From the NCBI GenBank assembly GCA_022770665.1, contig JALEHL010000038.1, positions 1 to 42,594 of the forward strand: 42,594 nt of DNA, in the 5' to 3' direction. Source of the stretch: Bacillota bacterium. Its GTDB lineage: Bacteria; Bacillota; Clostridia; Peptostreptococcales; Anaerovoracaceae. The translations under genes were made by a program, and so were the position numbers. The notes under the pieces were generated by a model. The model did no database searches and was not told the origin of the DNA. It saw only the letters and a list, made by a program, of their open reading frames with translations. This document shows positions 15,075 through 24,110 of this stretch, one piece after another (position 1 is the stretch's first letter; every line of letters begins with the position of its first letter).

Positions 15075-15102
15075 TTGGTGTAAAAAAAATGTGAAATATG
15101 AT
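15075..15102 (+). promoter_or_regulatory. Predicted promoter of the phosphohexomutase operon
   Basis: TTGGTG (15075-15080), 16-bp A-rich spacer, TATGAT (15097-15102). It lies in the divergent gap with htrA and is the likely start of the transcript that runs through hslO, ddl and DUF1934. Confidence 0.5.
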
Positions 15103-15168
15103 AAAATGATATGATGTATTCAGAATCACATTGTGTCGGCAGGAAACATCCGGGAGAATATAGATAGT

Positions 15169-16875
15169 ATGGAGAAAGAGGAAAGAGAATATACCATCTG
15201 GAGCAGACAGGATCTTTCGGAAGAACTTCGGAGCCAGATGCTGGAGATAAAAGACAATCCGGAAGAAATCAGCGACCGGTTCGCCACCGGCCTTTCTTTC
15301 GGCACATCCGGAATGCGGGGCCGCATGGGGGCAGGAACCAGCCGCATGAACAGCCCGGTCGTGCGAAGGGCAACCCTTGGCATCGCGGATTATGTTCTGC
15401 AGAAATATGAACAACCCGCTATGGTGATCAGCTATGATACCAGAATGCATTCGGAAGAGTTCGCACAGACAGCGGCCCGGACCCTGGCGGAGCGTGGAGT
15501 AGACGCATGGATGATGCCGTCGCCGCAGCCGGTTCCGCTGCTTTCTTTTGCAGTGCGCGCTCTGGGTCTTGCCGGCGGCATTATGATCACTGCAAGCCAT
15601 AATCCGAGAGAATATAACGGATATAAGGTATATGACCATTTCGGAAATCAGATCGATGATGAAAAAGCAAGAGAAATAGAAAAATATATTGAAAGCAGGG
15701 ACTATTTCGAACCAGCAGAAGATGACCAGAAAAAGCGGAGCAGCATTCAGATCGTTCCGCAGGCGCTCATTGAAGCTTACCGCAGCAGCATATCGGAGCG
15801 GGCGGTATGGAGAAAGAAAACAGAAAAGGCTTGCCGGCAGATGATGTCAGCGCTTTCTGTGATCTATACACCTCTTAACGGAACGGGCCTTTCCCATGTA
15901 ACGGCGATCCTGCGGCGCCTGGGCATTCAGGATCTGGAGGTGGTCGCCTGCCAGACCGGAACGGATGGACAGTTTTCGACCTGCCCCTCTCCGAACCCGG
16001 AATACCGGAAAGCATTTGCGGAAGCAGAAAAACTGGCGCAGGAGCGGATCCTTCGCGGTGAGAAACCCGCGGATCTGCTGCTTGCTACGGATCCTGACAG
16101 TGACCGGATGGGAGTCATGGTGCGGGACGGAAGTCAGTATGTTCTGCTCAGCGGCAATCAGGCCGGCGAGCTGATTTTCAATTATCTCTGTGATGTCGCG
16201 GAAGAATCCGGATCCCTGCAGCAGAAGGTCGTGTGTAAGTCGCTGGTTTCCAGCCCGCTGGTAGACCGCATGGCAGCAGCCCGGGGCGTGCAGGTGGTAA
16301 ATACACTGACGGGATTTAAGAATATCGCGGGAGTGATGGAACGGCTTCACCAGGAGGGAAGAGAAGAGGACTTTCTGTTTGGTTTCGAGGAAAGTCATGG
16401 ATACCTGTATGGAACATATACAAGAGATAAAGACGGCGTGATGGCCTGTCAGCTGATCTGTCTGACCGCGGCATCCTGTATGCAGGAAGGAAAAAGCCTG
16501 CTCGGAAAACTGCAGCAGCTCCACGAGATCTACGGATATATGGAAACGAGAACTGGAGCGGTACATTTTCAGCGTGAGAAGGACCGTCAGGTGATGGAAT
16601 CGATGATGCAGGATCTGTTTGCAGGAGGCCTTACGCAGGTCGGAGGATTCCTTCCTGTGACAGACCGGACCTATGAAGCGGAGCGGGTGTTTCAGGCACA
16701 AGCCGGAACGCATCGGTTTGTAATCCGGCCTTCTGGTACGGAACTGAAACTGAAAGCATATGTATTTGCTGTGGGAGAAAGCCAGGAAAAAGCCTCTGCT
16801 GCAGCAGACGGGATACTGAAAGAGCTGATGGAATGGCTCAATATAAAAAAAGGGGAGAAGATGCAGAATGAGTAA
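15169..16875 (+). CDS. Phosphoglucomutase/phosphomannomutase family protein
   Basis: Alpha-D-phosphohexomutase that moves phosphate between C1 and C6 of hexoses, feeding sugar-nucleotide and envelope synthesis. The active phosphoserine is Ser143 in TASHNPREYNGYK. The Mg loop DPDSDR is at 308-313, the sugar loop GFEESHGYL follows, and the phosphate-binding loop RFVIRPSGTELKLK is near the C-terminus. The early substrate signature is FGTSGMRGRMG. 568 residues match the long PgcA-type enzymes. ATG 15169 was chosen; a frame from GTG 15133 lacks a ribosome site, though CGGGAG before 15169 is rather far (12 nt). It overlaps hslO by 8 bp. Confidence 0.93.
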   Translation: MEKEEREYTIWSRQDLSEELRSQMLEIKDNPEEISDRFATGLSFGTSGMRGRMGAGTSRMNSPVVRRATLGIADYVLQKYEQPAMVISYDTRMHSEEFAQTAARTLAERGVDAWMMPSPQPVPLLSFAVRALGLAGGIMITASHNPREYNGYKVYDHFGNQIDDEKAREIEKYIESRDYFEPAEDDQKKRSSIQIVPQALIEAYRSSISERAVWRKKTEKACRQMMSALSVIYTPLNGTGLSHVTAILRRLGIQDLEVVACQTGTDGQFSTCPSPNPEYRKAFAEAEKLAQERILRGEKPADLLLATDPDSDRMGVMVRDGSQYVLLSGNQAGELIFNYLCDVAEESGSLQQKVVCKSLVSSPLVDRMAAARGVQVVNTLTGFKNIAGVMERLHQEGREEDFLFGFEESHGYLYGTYTRDKDGVMACQLICLTAASCMQEGKSLLGKLQQLHEIYGYMETRTGAVHFQREKDRQVMESMMQDLFAGGLTQVGGFLPVTDRTYEAERVFQAQAGTHRFVIRPSGTELKLKAYVFAVGESQEKASAAADGILKELMEWLNIKKGEKMQNE

Positions 16876-17791
16876 AGTAGTGACTGCGATCGATAAAAGC
16901 GGATCCTTTCGGGTTTATATGACGATATCCACGGATCTGGTGGAAACAGCGAGAAAAATACACGATACGACACCGCTGGCAACGGCGGGGCTGGGGAGAG
17001 TTCTCACAGGGACAGGACTCATGGGACTGCTTCTGAAAGAAGAAACGGATAAACTGACCGTTCTGTTTCAGGGGGACGGACCTGCCCGCCAGATTCTGGC
17101 CACAGCAGACGGAGCAGGACATGTGAAAGGATACATCGCGAATCCGGATGTCGATCTGCCGCTGCGGGCAGATGGCAAGCTGGATGTGGGCGGATCTCTG
17201 GGACAGGGTGAGCTGACAGTGATAAAAGATCTGGGTCTGCGGGAACCTTATATTGGGAAAATCGCACTGGTTTCTGGAGAAATTGCGGAAGATCTGACGG
17301 CATACTATTATATATCGGAGCAGCAGAATACAGCGATTTCTCTAGGTGTAAAGGTAGATACCGACTATTCTGTGCGCTGCGCCGGGGGAATGATTCTGCA
17401 GATGCTGCCGGATGCGGAAGAAGGTGCAGTGGATGCGCTGGAAAAACTGATCAGCGGGATGAAACCAGTGACGAGTCTGATCGAAGATGTCCTGGCGGAA
17501 GGATCCGTACGCAGTGAAGAGGGATTGGTGACGGAACTGCTGGAACATGCTTTCCGGCAGCTGCCCGAGCAGTATCAGATCAGAAAACTCGAGACCAGGG
17601 AACTGCAGTGGTTCTGTGACTGTTCCGAAGAACGGCTGGAGCAGGTGCTTGCTGCAATCGGTTCCCGTGACCTGAAGGAAATCATTGAAGAAGACGGACA
17701 GGCGGAACTGGTATGCCAGTTCTGCCGAAAAAAATACCATTTTGATAAAGCCCATCTGGAGCAGATTCTGGACAGCATAGTCAGAGCATAA
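16868..17791 (+). CDS. hslO: Hsp33 redox-regulated chaperone
   Basis: Holdase activated by oxidation and unfolding. The N-terminal domain opens with the SGSFRVYMTISTDLVETAR region and has the conserved GTGLMGLLLK and GKLDVGGSLGQGELTVIKD. The C-terminal zinc switch is C-x-C (FCDCSEERL) plus C-x-x-C (CQFCRKKY), so all four redox cysteines are present. 307 residues, a standard length. AGGGGAG precedes the ATG, and the start overlaps the end of the mutase gene, indicating translational coupling. It would protect an anaerobe during oxygen exposure. Confident call. Confidence 0.96.
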   Translation: MSKVVTAIDKSGSFRVYMTISTDLVETARKIHDTTPLATAGLGRVLTGTGLMGLLLKEETDKLTVLFQGDGPARQILATADGAGHVKGYIANPDVDLPLRADGKLDVGGSLGQGELTVIKDLGLREPYIGKIALVSGEIAEDLTAYYYISEQQNTAISLGVKVDTDYSVRCAGGMILQMLPDAEEGAVDALEKLISGMKPVTSLIEDVLAEGSVRSEEGLVTELLEHAFRQLPEQYQIRKLETRELQWFCDCSEERLEQVLAAIGSRDLKEIIEEDGQAELVCQFCRKKYHFDKAHLEQILDSIVRA

Positions 17792-17829
17792 AAAGGAGAA
17801 GAAAGTAGACAGAAGGAGGTATTCTATTT

Positions 17830-18900
17830 ATGGAGGAAAGCAGTAAAACGCAGAACAAAAAGAAACGAATCGGAATTATTTTTGGAGGCCGCTCTGGAGA
17901 ACATGAAGTTTCTCTGCTGTCGGCGGCCTCTGTGATCCGCGCAATGAACCGGGAAAAGTACGACCTGGTTTATATAGGAATTACCAAAAAAGGAAAATGG
18001 CTTTTCTATGAAGGTACTGCAGAGGCGATTGAGGATGGAAGCTGGGAACAGACTGCGGTCCCTCTGGAGCTGAGCCAGCTCGCAGAGATTATGGATTTTG
18101 CTCTGCCTGTGGTTCATGGACCGTACTGTGAAGACGGAAAGCTGCAGGGACTCCTGGAAATGGCGGATATTCCTTATGGCGGCTGCGGTGTGCTGGCCTC
18201 GGCGGTAGCGATGGATAAAATACTGGCAAAGGATGTGTTTCTGCAGCATGGCCTTCCCATCTGCCGCTATCTCCCGGTGAATCGGCCGCAGATCCTCACG
18301 GCAATGGATCGCGCTGTGCAGAAGATAGAAACAGAACTTGGATATCCCTGCTTCGTGAAACCGGCCAATATGGGATCCAGCGTGGGGATCAGCAAGGCAT
18401 CTGACCGGCGTTCTCTGGAAAACGCTCTGCAGCTGGCGGCCCGTTACGACCGGAGGATCATTGTGGAAGAGGGAATTTCCTGCAGGGAAGTGGAAACTGC
18501 GGTGATCGGAGGGGAACACCCGGAAGTTGCAGCGGTTGGCGAGATTCTGTCCGGGGGAGAATTCTATGATTATACTGCAAAATATACAGACGGGGTGTCT
18601 GCCATGTCGATTCCAGCTGATCTGCCGGAGGAAACGTATCGCCAGGTGCAGCAGATGGCACTTGCGGCTTATCGTGCGATCGACGGGGACGGATACGCCA
18701 GAGTCGATTTTTTCATCGAGAAAAAAACGGGGAAGATTTACCTGAATGAGATCAACACGATTCCGGGATGCACCAAATACAGCATGTTTCCGCTGCTTTG
18801 GAAAGAAGCCGGACTTTCTTATGATAAACTGCTTGAAAGGATAATAGAAACAGGATATGAGAGATATTACGATAAAAATAACAGGGAAACAGGTCTATGA
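17830..18900 (+). CDS. ddl: D-alanine--D-alanine ligase
   Basis: ATP-grasp ligase that makes the D-Ala-D-Ala dipeptide of peptidoglycan precursors. Motifs: IIFGGRSGEHEVSLLSA near the N-terminus, then the HGPYCEDGKLQGLLE loop (family normally HGxxGEDG; a Cys stands in place of one Gly). CFVKPANMGSSVGISK is the ATP-grasp binding stretch. The omega-loop YDYTAKY fits D-Ala-D-Ala rather than D-Lac or D-Ser specificity. The metal-binding end is LNEINTIPG. 356 residues. AGGAGGT lies about 10 nt upstream. It cooperates with alr in the D-Ala branch, although the genes are far apart. Its last 44 bp overlap the DUF1934 gene. Confidence 0.95.
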   Translation: MEESSKTQNKKKRIGIIFGGRSGEHEVSLLSAASVIRAMNREKYDLVYIGITKKGKWLFYEGTAEAIEDGSWEQTAVPLELSQLAEIMDFALPVVHGPYCEDGKLQGLLEMADIPYGGCGVLASAVAMDKILAKDVFLQHGLPICRYLPVNRPQILTAMDRAVQKIETELGYPCFVKPANMGSSVGISKASDRRSLENALQLAARYDRRIIVEEGISCREVETAVIGGEHPEVAAVGEILSGGEFYDYTAKYTDGVSAMSIPADLPEETYRQVQQMALAAYRAIDGDGYARVDFFIEKKTGKIYLNEINTIPGCTKYSMFPLLWKEAGLSYDKLLERIIETGYERYYDKNNRETGL

Positions 18901-19282
18901 AAACCATGAAGAAGATCAGATGGAGTTTATTACCGACGGGAAACTCTATCAGAGAAACGATGCGGTCTATATGATCTACGATGAAAGTGAAGTATCTGGT
19001 ATGGAGGGATGCAAAACGACGCTGAAACTTTCCGGAGATACGCTGCGAATGAAACGAATCGGAGAAGGTGGCGGCGGCAGCGAGCTGTATTTTGAAAAAA
19101 ACCGGAGATTTTCCAGCACCTATGACACACCGTACGGCCCGATGGATATCGAGGTGCTGACACGCTCTGTAGATAATCATTTCGATATGGAGACACTCAG
19201 CGGAGATATCGCAATCTGTTATGATGTGAGTCTGGAAGGAATGGCAGAGGGGAAGAACCGGATCGAGATTCGTGTAATGTAG
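18857..19282 (+). CDS. DUF1934 family protein (YwiB-like beta-barrel)
   Basis: A 141-residue small calycin-like barrel protein of the DUF1934/YwiB family. Characteristic features are the opening [11 protein letters not shown], the [19 protein letters not shown] strand pair, the [10 protein letters not shown] strand and [10 protein letters not shown]. No catalytic residue is evident. Its ATG lies inside ddl with a 44-bp overlap in a different frame, which suggests coupled translation. AAAGGAT just upstream may act as a ribosome site. Family function is unknown; in Firmicutes these genes are often found next to cell-wall or arginyl-tRNA synthetase genes. Confidence 0.85.
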   Translation: MRDITIKITGKQVYENHEEDQMEFITDGKLYQRNDAVYMIYDESEVSGMEGCKTTLKLSGDTLRMKRIGEGGGGSELYFEKNRRFSSTYDTPYGPMDIEVLTRSVDNHFDMETLSGDIAICYDVSLEGMAEGKNRIEIRVM

Positions 19283-19335
19283 GAAGAAAGAAGATAGAAA
19301 ACGAGGAAAAGGAAGGAACAGGAGAAAAAGATACT

Positions 19336-20850
19336 ATGGTGAAGCAAGGTTTTGATCCGGAAAAATATATTGAAGAGCAGACGAAATACATCAGAGAGCG
19401 AATCAATCAGGCAGGAAGCCAGAGACTTTATCTGGAATTTGGCGGCAAACTGGTTCATGATAAACATGCGATGCGCGTTCTGCCGGGATTCGATGAAAAT
19501 GCGAAAATCAAACTGCTGGAGAAAATGAAAGATCAGGCGGAGATCATCATCTGTATTTATTCCGGAGATATCATCAACAGCAAAACGCGGCAGGATTTCG
19601 GCATCACTTATGATCTAGAAGTCCTGCGGCTCATTGATATCTTCAGGAAGCATGACCTGAAGATCAACAGTGTTGTTGTGACACGTTATGAAGATGCCCC
19701 TGCTGTGAACATGTTCATCAACAAGCTGGAGCGAAGAGACATCAGAACCTACAAGCATTATTTCACGAAAGGCTATCCGACGGATGTCGATACGATTGTC
19801 AGTGAAGCGGGGTACGGCGCCAATCCGTATATTGAAGTGACAAAACCGCTGGTGGTTGTTACCGGACCGGGCGGTGGTTCCGGCAAGCTTGCCACCTGTC
19901 TGTCGCAGCTTTACCATGAATATCGGCAGGGAAGGAAAGTACGGTATGCCAAGTTTGAAACCTTCCCGATCTGGAACCTTCCGCTGAAGCATCCGGTGAA
20001 TATCGCCTACGAGGCGGCAACGGCCGATCTTAGGGATGTGAATATGATCGACTCTTTCCATCTGGAAGCCTACGGCGAGATGGCAGTCAATTACAACCGG
20101 GACCTGGAGGTGTTTCCGGTGGTGAAGCGGATCATCGAGAAAATTACCGGAGAAGAAGCGGAATATAAATCGCCGACAGATATGGGAGTGAACCGAGTAG
20201 GCTTCGGAATATATGATGATCAGGCTGTACGGGATGCCGCGGTACAGGAGATCATACGCCGGTTTATGATTGCCAAATGTGACTATAAAAAGGGAAAAAT
20301 TACGGAGGCCACTCTGGAACGGTCCGAACTCCTGATGAAGGAGGTCAATGCATCGGAGGAGGACCGGACGGTTGTGCTTCCGGCGCGGGAATATGCGGAG
20401 AAGAAGCGGAGTCAGAATAAAAAGTATATGAACATGGTAGCCATGGCGATTGAAATGCCAGATGGATCGATTGTGACCGGAAGAAGCTCCCATCGCATGG
20501 CGGCTGCCGGCGCAGCGGTACTCAATGCGGTTAAAAAGCTTGGAGGCATTCCGGATGATCTGTATCTGATCGCGCCGAATGTTTTCAGCAGTATCCAGCA
20601 GCTGAAGGATGAAGTGCTGCATCATGACCGGACCAGTCTGAATCTGGAGGAAGTTCTGACCGCCCTGTGCATTTCTGCCGAAACCAATTCCTGTGCGGAC
20701 AAAGCGGTGAAAATGCTCCAGGAACTGCGAGGATGCAGGGCGCACTGCACGGCGATTCTCAGCGATCGGGACGAACAGACTCTGCGAAGCCTGGGAATTG
20801 ATGTGACCTGCGATCCGGAGTATGTGACGACCAACCTGTATTTTTCATGA
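19336..20850 (+). CDS. DUF1846 domain-containing protein
   Basis: A 504-residue soluble protein of the DUF1846 family. Recognised by the opening [15 protein letters not shown], the LEFGGKL segment, [19 protein letters not shown], and the loop GPGGGSGK at 177-184, which looks like a nucleotide- or phosphate-binding loop. [20 protein letters not shown] lies near the C-terminal part. Structures of family members exist, but no accepted function does. AGGAG lies about 12 nt upstream. It stands 53 bp after DUF1934 and 68 bp before the ClC gene, so it may be in the same transcript. The strong conservation and the loop suggest a metabolic enzyme; this is inference. Confidence 0.88.
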   Translation: MVKQGFDPEKYIEEQTKYIRERINQAGSQRLYLEFGGKLVHDKHAMRVLPGFDENAKIKLLEKMKDQAEIIICIYSGDIINSKTRQDFGITYDLEVLRLIDIFRKHDLKINSVVVTRYEDAPAVNMFINKLERRDIRTYKHYFTKGYPTDVDTIVSEAGYGANPYIEVTKPLVVVTGPGGGSGKLATCLSQLYHEYRQGRKVRYAKFETFPIWNLPLKHPVNIAYEAATADLRDVNMIDSFHLEAYGEMAVNYNRDLEVFPVVKRIIEKITGEEAEYKSPTDMGVNRVGFGIYDDQAVRDAAVQEIIRRFMIAKCDYKKGKITEATLERSELLMKEVNASEEDRTVVLPAREYAEKKRSQNKKYMNMVAMAIEMPDGSIVTGRSSHRMAAAGAAVLNAVKKLGGIPDDLYLIAPNVFSSIQQLKDEVLHHDRTSLNLEEVLTALCISAETNSCADKAVKMLQELRGCRAHCTAILSDRDEQTLRSLGIDVTCDPEYVTTNLYFS

Positions 20851-20918
20851 TACACTCGTAGACATAGAATAAGGTATGTGACATGCCGTAAAAACGGCGG
20901 AAAGAGACGGAGCAAGAT

Positions 20919-22502
20919 ATGAGCAAAAAAACCAGCCGACGCAGGAGAGACAGCGTCACAAAAGAAACGATACAGCGAAAGGAGCAGTTTAAATATCAGC
21001 TGCTGCTGCAAGGAGCCGCAGTAGGCGTGCTTGTCGGTATCGTAGTAGGAATGTTCCGCTTCGCACTGCAGAAAGCGGAGGAAATCCGGAATCTGTATAT
21101 CGCAGCCGCAGCGCACAGCGTTCTGCTTACGGTCTGCGGCATTCTGATCCTGCTGTTCTGCACTGCGGTGGTGGTTTTCTGCCTGAAACGGGAACCGCTC
21201 TGCTCGGGCAGCGGAATTCCTCAGGTCAAAGGGGAATTGCGGGGACACATCAATGCGAACTGGCTGCAGGTGATTCTGGCTAAATTTCTGGGTGGTGTAG
21301 CGGCAATCGGGGGAGGACTTTCCCTTGGAAGAGAAGGCCCCAGCATCCAGCTGGGCGCGATGGTCGGAAAAGGTTTTTCCCGTCTGACCAATCGGCTGCG
21401 GACGGAAGAAAAACTGCTGATGAGCTGCGGCGCAGGAGCTGGTCTGGCGGCTGCGTTCAGTGCTCCGCTGGCCGGCGTAGTCTTTGTGCTGGAAGAAATG
21501 CACAAAAACTTCTCGAAAGAAGTGCTGCTTTCCACTATGGCAGCAGCGGTCTGTGCAGATTGTATTGTCTCCTCCATTTTCGGCCTGTCACCAGTCTTTC
21601 ATTTCGAGGAGATCCTGCAGATTCCGTTATCACGGTACTGGATGGTAGCTTTGCTGGGTATCCTTCTGGGAGCGTTTGGCGTGTTTTATAACCGGACGAT
21701 TTCTTTCATGCAGGATTTTTACGGCAAACTGAAGCCGATTTGGATGAAGGCTGCTGTGCCGCTTGTCATGGTTGTCGCACTGGCGTTTCTCTGGCCGGAA
21801 ATGCTGGGAAGCGGGCATCACCTGGTAGGAGAGGCCGCATCCGGACTCTTTTCCCTGAAAGTGCTTGCTGCAATACTGGTGGTGAAATTCCTTTTTTCCG
21901 GTTTCAGTTTCGGAACAGGTGCTCCGGGCGGTATCTTTCTTCCTCTTCTGGTGCTCGGGTCCATTTCCGGCGGACTGTTTACGGAAGTGCTGAGTCCGCT
22001 GCTTGGATTTGAGGAAAGCTACATCAGCAATTTTGTGATTCTCGGTATGGCAGGATATTTTTCTGCAATTGTCCGGGCACCGATTACTGGGATCATACTG
22101 ATCAGTGAGATGACCGGATCTCTGAACAATCTGCTGGGACTGTCCCTTGTTTCTCTAATGGCTTATCTGACCGCGGAGCTGATGAAGGGTCAGCCCGTAT
22201 ATGACCAGCTTCTGAACCGTATGCTGGAAGGAGGCATCAGCAAGAAGCCAAAACGCAGCAACAAGGTGCTGATCGAAAGCGAGGTGTATCTGGGATCACA
22301 GGTGGCAGGGCGCAGTCTGGCCGAAATCAGCCTTCCGGCGGGATGCCTGGTGGTCTCAATCCTGCGGGATGAAAAAGAATTCGTACCAAATGGCTCAACC
22401 GTACTGGAGTCTGGAGATAAACTGATCCTTCTCTGCGATGAGGCTTTTGCCGCGGAGCTGGAGGATAAACTGGACCAGATGTGCAAATCTGTTTCGATCT
22501 GA
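20919..22502 (+). CDS. ClC-type chloride/proton antiporter with C-terminal TrkA-C (RCK_C) domain
   Basis: Membrane Cl-/H+ exchanger. Ion-pathway motifs: GSGIPQ with Ser98, GREGPS with gating Glu139, and the inner proton-site region VLEEMHKNF (Glu192/193), so both glutamates of an exchanger are kept. GTGAPGGIFLP is the third selectivity segment. GSGIP argues for chloride rather than the fluoride subtype. After the last helix, residues about 440-520 form a TrkA-C/RCK_C domain with PAGCLVVSILRDEKEFVP and SGDKLILLCD, a ligand-gating module. 527 residues. GGAG precedes the ATG. A terminator follows. Confidence 0.93.
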   Translation: MSKKTSRRRRDSVTKETIQRKEQFKYQLLLQGAAVGVLVGIVVGMFRFALQKAEEIRNLYIAAAAHSVLLTVCGILILLFCTAVVVFCLKREPLCSGSGIPQVKGELRGHINANWLQVILAKFLGGVAAIGGGLSLGREGPSIQLGAMVGKGFSRLTNRLRTEEKLLMSCGAGAGLAAAFSAPLAGVVFVLEEMHKNFSKEVLLSTMAAAVCADCIVSSIFGLSPVFHFEEILQIPLSRYWMVALLGILLGAFGVFYNRTISFMQDFYGKLKPIWMKAAVPLVMVVALAFLWPEMLGSGHHLVGEAASGLFSLKVLAAILVVKFLFSGFSFGTGAPGGIFLPLLVLGSISGGLFTEVLSPLLGFEESYISNFVILGMAGYFSAIVRAPITGIILISEMTGSLNNLLGLSLVSLMAYLTAELMKGQPVYDQLLNRMLEGGISKKPKRSNKVLIESEVYLGSQVAGRSLAEISLPAGCLVVSILRDEKEFVPNGSTVLESGDKLILLCDEAFAAELEDKLDQMCKSVSI

Positions 22503-22511
22503 ACAGAAACG

Positions 22512-22556
22512 AAAAAGACGGCAGGTGTTATCCGCAGATTTCATCTGTCGTCTTTT
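22512..22556. terminator. Terminator between the ClC gene and the convergent XRE gene
   Basis: 13-bp stem AAAAAGACGGCAG / CTGTCGTCTTTTT with one G-T pair and a 20-nt loop. A-tract and T-tract on opposite sides allow use from both strands. Confidence 0.85.
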
Positions 22557-22560
22557 TCTT

Positions 22561-22965
22561 TTATTTTTTGCTGGTCTGGCAAAATGCATTCTGCTGATCT
22601 TTCCGCAGCTTGTCCCACGTTTCCAGGGTTTCAGCTTTTTCCATCAGGATCCCCTTGGAAAAGGGCGAAAGATGACGGTAAATTGACAAAATATGCAAAT
22701 CGCTGTTGTCACACACTTTCGAGCAGGAAGCCTCCGCTGCCACATTCTCCGGATCGGCATCCAGAAGAATTTCCATGCGAATTCCGAACAGCCGGGCGAT
22801 TTCGTACAGCAGTTCCGGATCCGGGATGCGTCGCCCGCTTTCATATAGAGCATATAGAGACCGATCGATTTCCAGCTTTTCAGCCAGCTGTGCCTGGCTG
22901 ATTCCTTTGCTGGTCCGAAGCCGCTTCAGGTTGGCGGCCAGTCTCTCCTGAGTTTCAAACTTCAT
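22561..22965 (-). CDS. XRE family helix-turn-helix regulator (first)
   Basis: A 134-residue protein. An N-terminal Cro/C1-type HTH (about residues 8-62) has LKRLRTSKGISQAQLAEKLEI and ALYESGRRIPDPELLYEIARLFGI. A C-terminal region of about 65 residues contains two Cys (CSKVC) and an amphipathic helix, SPFSKGILMEKAETLETW. AGGAGG lies upstream on the minus strand (GGAGGAACACATG). It is divergent from the second XRE gene at 23183 across 217 bp that hold two dyads. A local regulator of the neighbouring sigma-factor unit is possible but unproven. Confidence 0.88.
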   Translation of the reverse strand: MKFETQERLAANLKRLRTSKGISQAQLAEKLEIDRSLYALYESGRRIPDPELLYEIARLFGIRMEILLDADPENVAAEASCSKVCDNSDLHILSIYRHLSPFSKGILMEKAETLETWDKLRKDQQNAFCQTSKK

Positions 22966-23027
22966 GTGTTCCTCCTTTTGATTTTCTTCCTCCGGATGTA
23001 AGAGGATATTCCGAAAAGAGATTGTTG

Positions 23028-23056
23028 CAGATTTTCTCGATTTTTCTCAAAATCTG
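23028..23056. promoter_or_regulatory. Inverted repeat CAGATTTT-N13-AAAATCTG in the XRE divergent region
   Basis: Perfect 8-bp arms between the two divergent XRE genes, just upstream of the putative -35 of the second gene. A likely operator for one or both regulators. Confidence 0.45.
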
Positions 23057-23083
23057 TCATTTTTTAGTCTTACAGCGTATAAA

Positions 23084-23100
23084 ATAATCCTGCAGATTAT
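23084..23100. promoter_or_regulatory. Inverted repeat ATAATC-CTGCA-GATTAT at the start region of the second XRE gene
   Basis: Perfect 6-bp arms with a 5-bp spacer, immediately after a TATAAA -10 candidate (23078-23083; a possible -35, CTGTCA, is at 23054). The position just downstream of the -10 suits a repressor site. Confidence 0.45.
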
Positions 23101-23182
23101 GTCATGAAAAACCTTTTGCCGGTATGCTTTAGTAAGAAAAATCCAGAGCAGAACAGCGACAGCAGAAGGGAGTATTTGAGGT

Positions 23183-23548
23183 ATGGTTGAGTATCAGACA
23201 AAGGAACTGGATATCATGGAGATGGGACGTCGAGTCCGGCTCCGAAGGGAATTTCTCGGACTGAGCCGGGATGAGCTGGCGAATCTTGTAGATGTGTCTA
23301 GTCAGTTTATTGCAGATATTGAGTATGGTCACAAGGGAATGTCGATACAGACACTCTATAAGATGAGTCGGGCACTGCACATTTCTGCAGACTATTTTCT
23401 CGCGGGAAAAGTCTACCCTGAAGAAGATGAGGAAACACAGCGGTTTCGGGAGGAGATCCATTCAACCCTGGAAAAGTGCAGCAAAGAACAGCTGAAAAGC
23501 GTGAGCCAGATCGTCCGCATTTATGAGGATGATACCAGGATGAAATAG
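23183..23548 (+). CDS. XRE family helix-turn-helix regulator (second)
   Basis: A 121-residue protein. The HTH at about residues 12-68 has GRRVRLRREFLGLSRDELANLVDVSSQFIADIEYG and MSIQTLYKMSRALHISADYFL, a standard Cro/C1 domain. A short acidic/helical tail (about 75-121) has SKEQLKSVSQIVRIYEDD, which resembles the tails of small clostridial XRE regulators. It stops 4 bp before the sigma-factor start, so the XRE, sigma and anti-sigma genes form one transcript. It probably controls that operon together with, or against, the divergent XRE. Confidence 0.88.
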   Translation: MVEYQTKELDIMEMGRRVRLRREFLGLSRDELANLVDVSSQFIADIEYGHKGMSIQTLYKMSRALHISADYFLAGKVYPEEDEETQRFREEIHSTLEKCSKEQLKSVSQIVRIYEDDTRMK

Positions 23549-23552
23549 AAAC

Positions 23553-24110
23553 GTGAAATTTTCTCTGCTGCCGGAAGAGGAGCAGTCTCGCCTTCTGAAA
23601 GAAGTCTGGAATGCAGGGCAGGAATATCTGGCAATGTTCGGTCTGGATGAGCATGAAAAAGAAGAAATCCTGCAGGAAGTCATGATCGTGATCTGGCGCA
23701 GGTATGAGACCCTGCAGGATCCGCAGAAATTTCTTGCTTGGGTGAAAACGGTTCTGCGTCATGAAACCGGCCGGTTTTTCAAACGGAAAAAAAGGGACAG
23801 GGAGCATCTAATCTCATTCCATGAGCCGATGGCAGAGGAAGAAACACTTCCGCCGCTCATTTCAGAAAAACTGGTTTATGAGGAAATGGAAGATTTTGAA
23901 GATTCAGAAATCTATCAGCTGGTGCAGCGGCTGGGATATCCGTCAAGCACCATACTGCAGCTGCATTATCAGGATAAAGAAACGTTTGAAGAGATTGCAC
24001 AGGCACTCCACATAAAGCCGTCCACTGTGCGCAGCATAGCACGGCGGAGCCGGGAAAAACTGAAGAAAATGATCCTGGAAGAAGCGGAAAAAAAGGGAGG
24101 AAAACGCTGA
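23553..24110 (+). CDS. RNA polymerase sigma factor, sigma-70/ECF-like
   Basis: A 185-residue sigma factor with a GTG start 4 bp after the XRE stop. Region 2 is about residues 10-75 (GLDEHEKEEILQEVMIVIWRRYETLQDPQKFLAWVKTVLRHETGRFFKRKKR). Region 4 is about 118-178 (LGYPSSTILQLHYQDKETFEEIAQALHIKPSTVRSIARRSREKLKK), which contains the -35-recognising HTH. The size and lack of region 3 fit an ECF-type factor. There is no good SD before the GTG, so translation is probably coupled to the upstream gene. Its stop overlaps the following start (TGATG). Likely held inactive by the membrane protein encoded next. Its target promoters are not known. Confidence 0.88.
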   Translation: MKFSLLPEEEQSRLLKEVWNAGQEYLAMFGLDEHEKEEILQEVMIVIWRRYETLQDPQKFLAWVKTVLRHETGRFFKRKKRDREHLISFHEPMAEEETLPPLISEKLVYEEMEDFEDSEIYQLVQRLGYPSSTILQLHYQDKETFEEIAQALHIKPSTVRSIARRSREKLKKMILEEAEKKGGKR

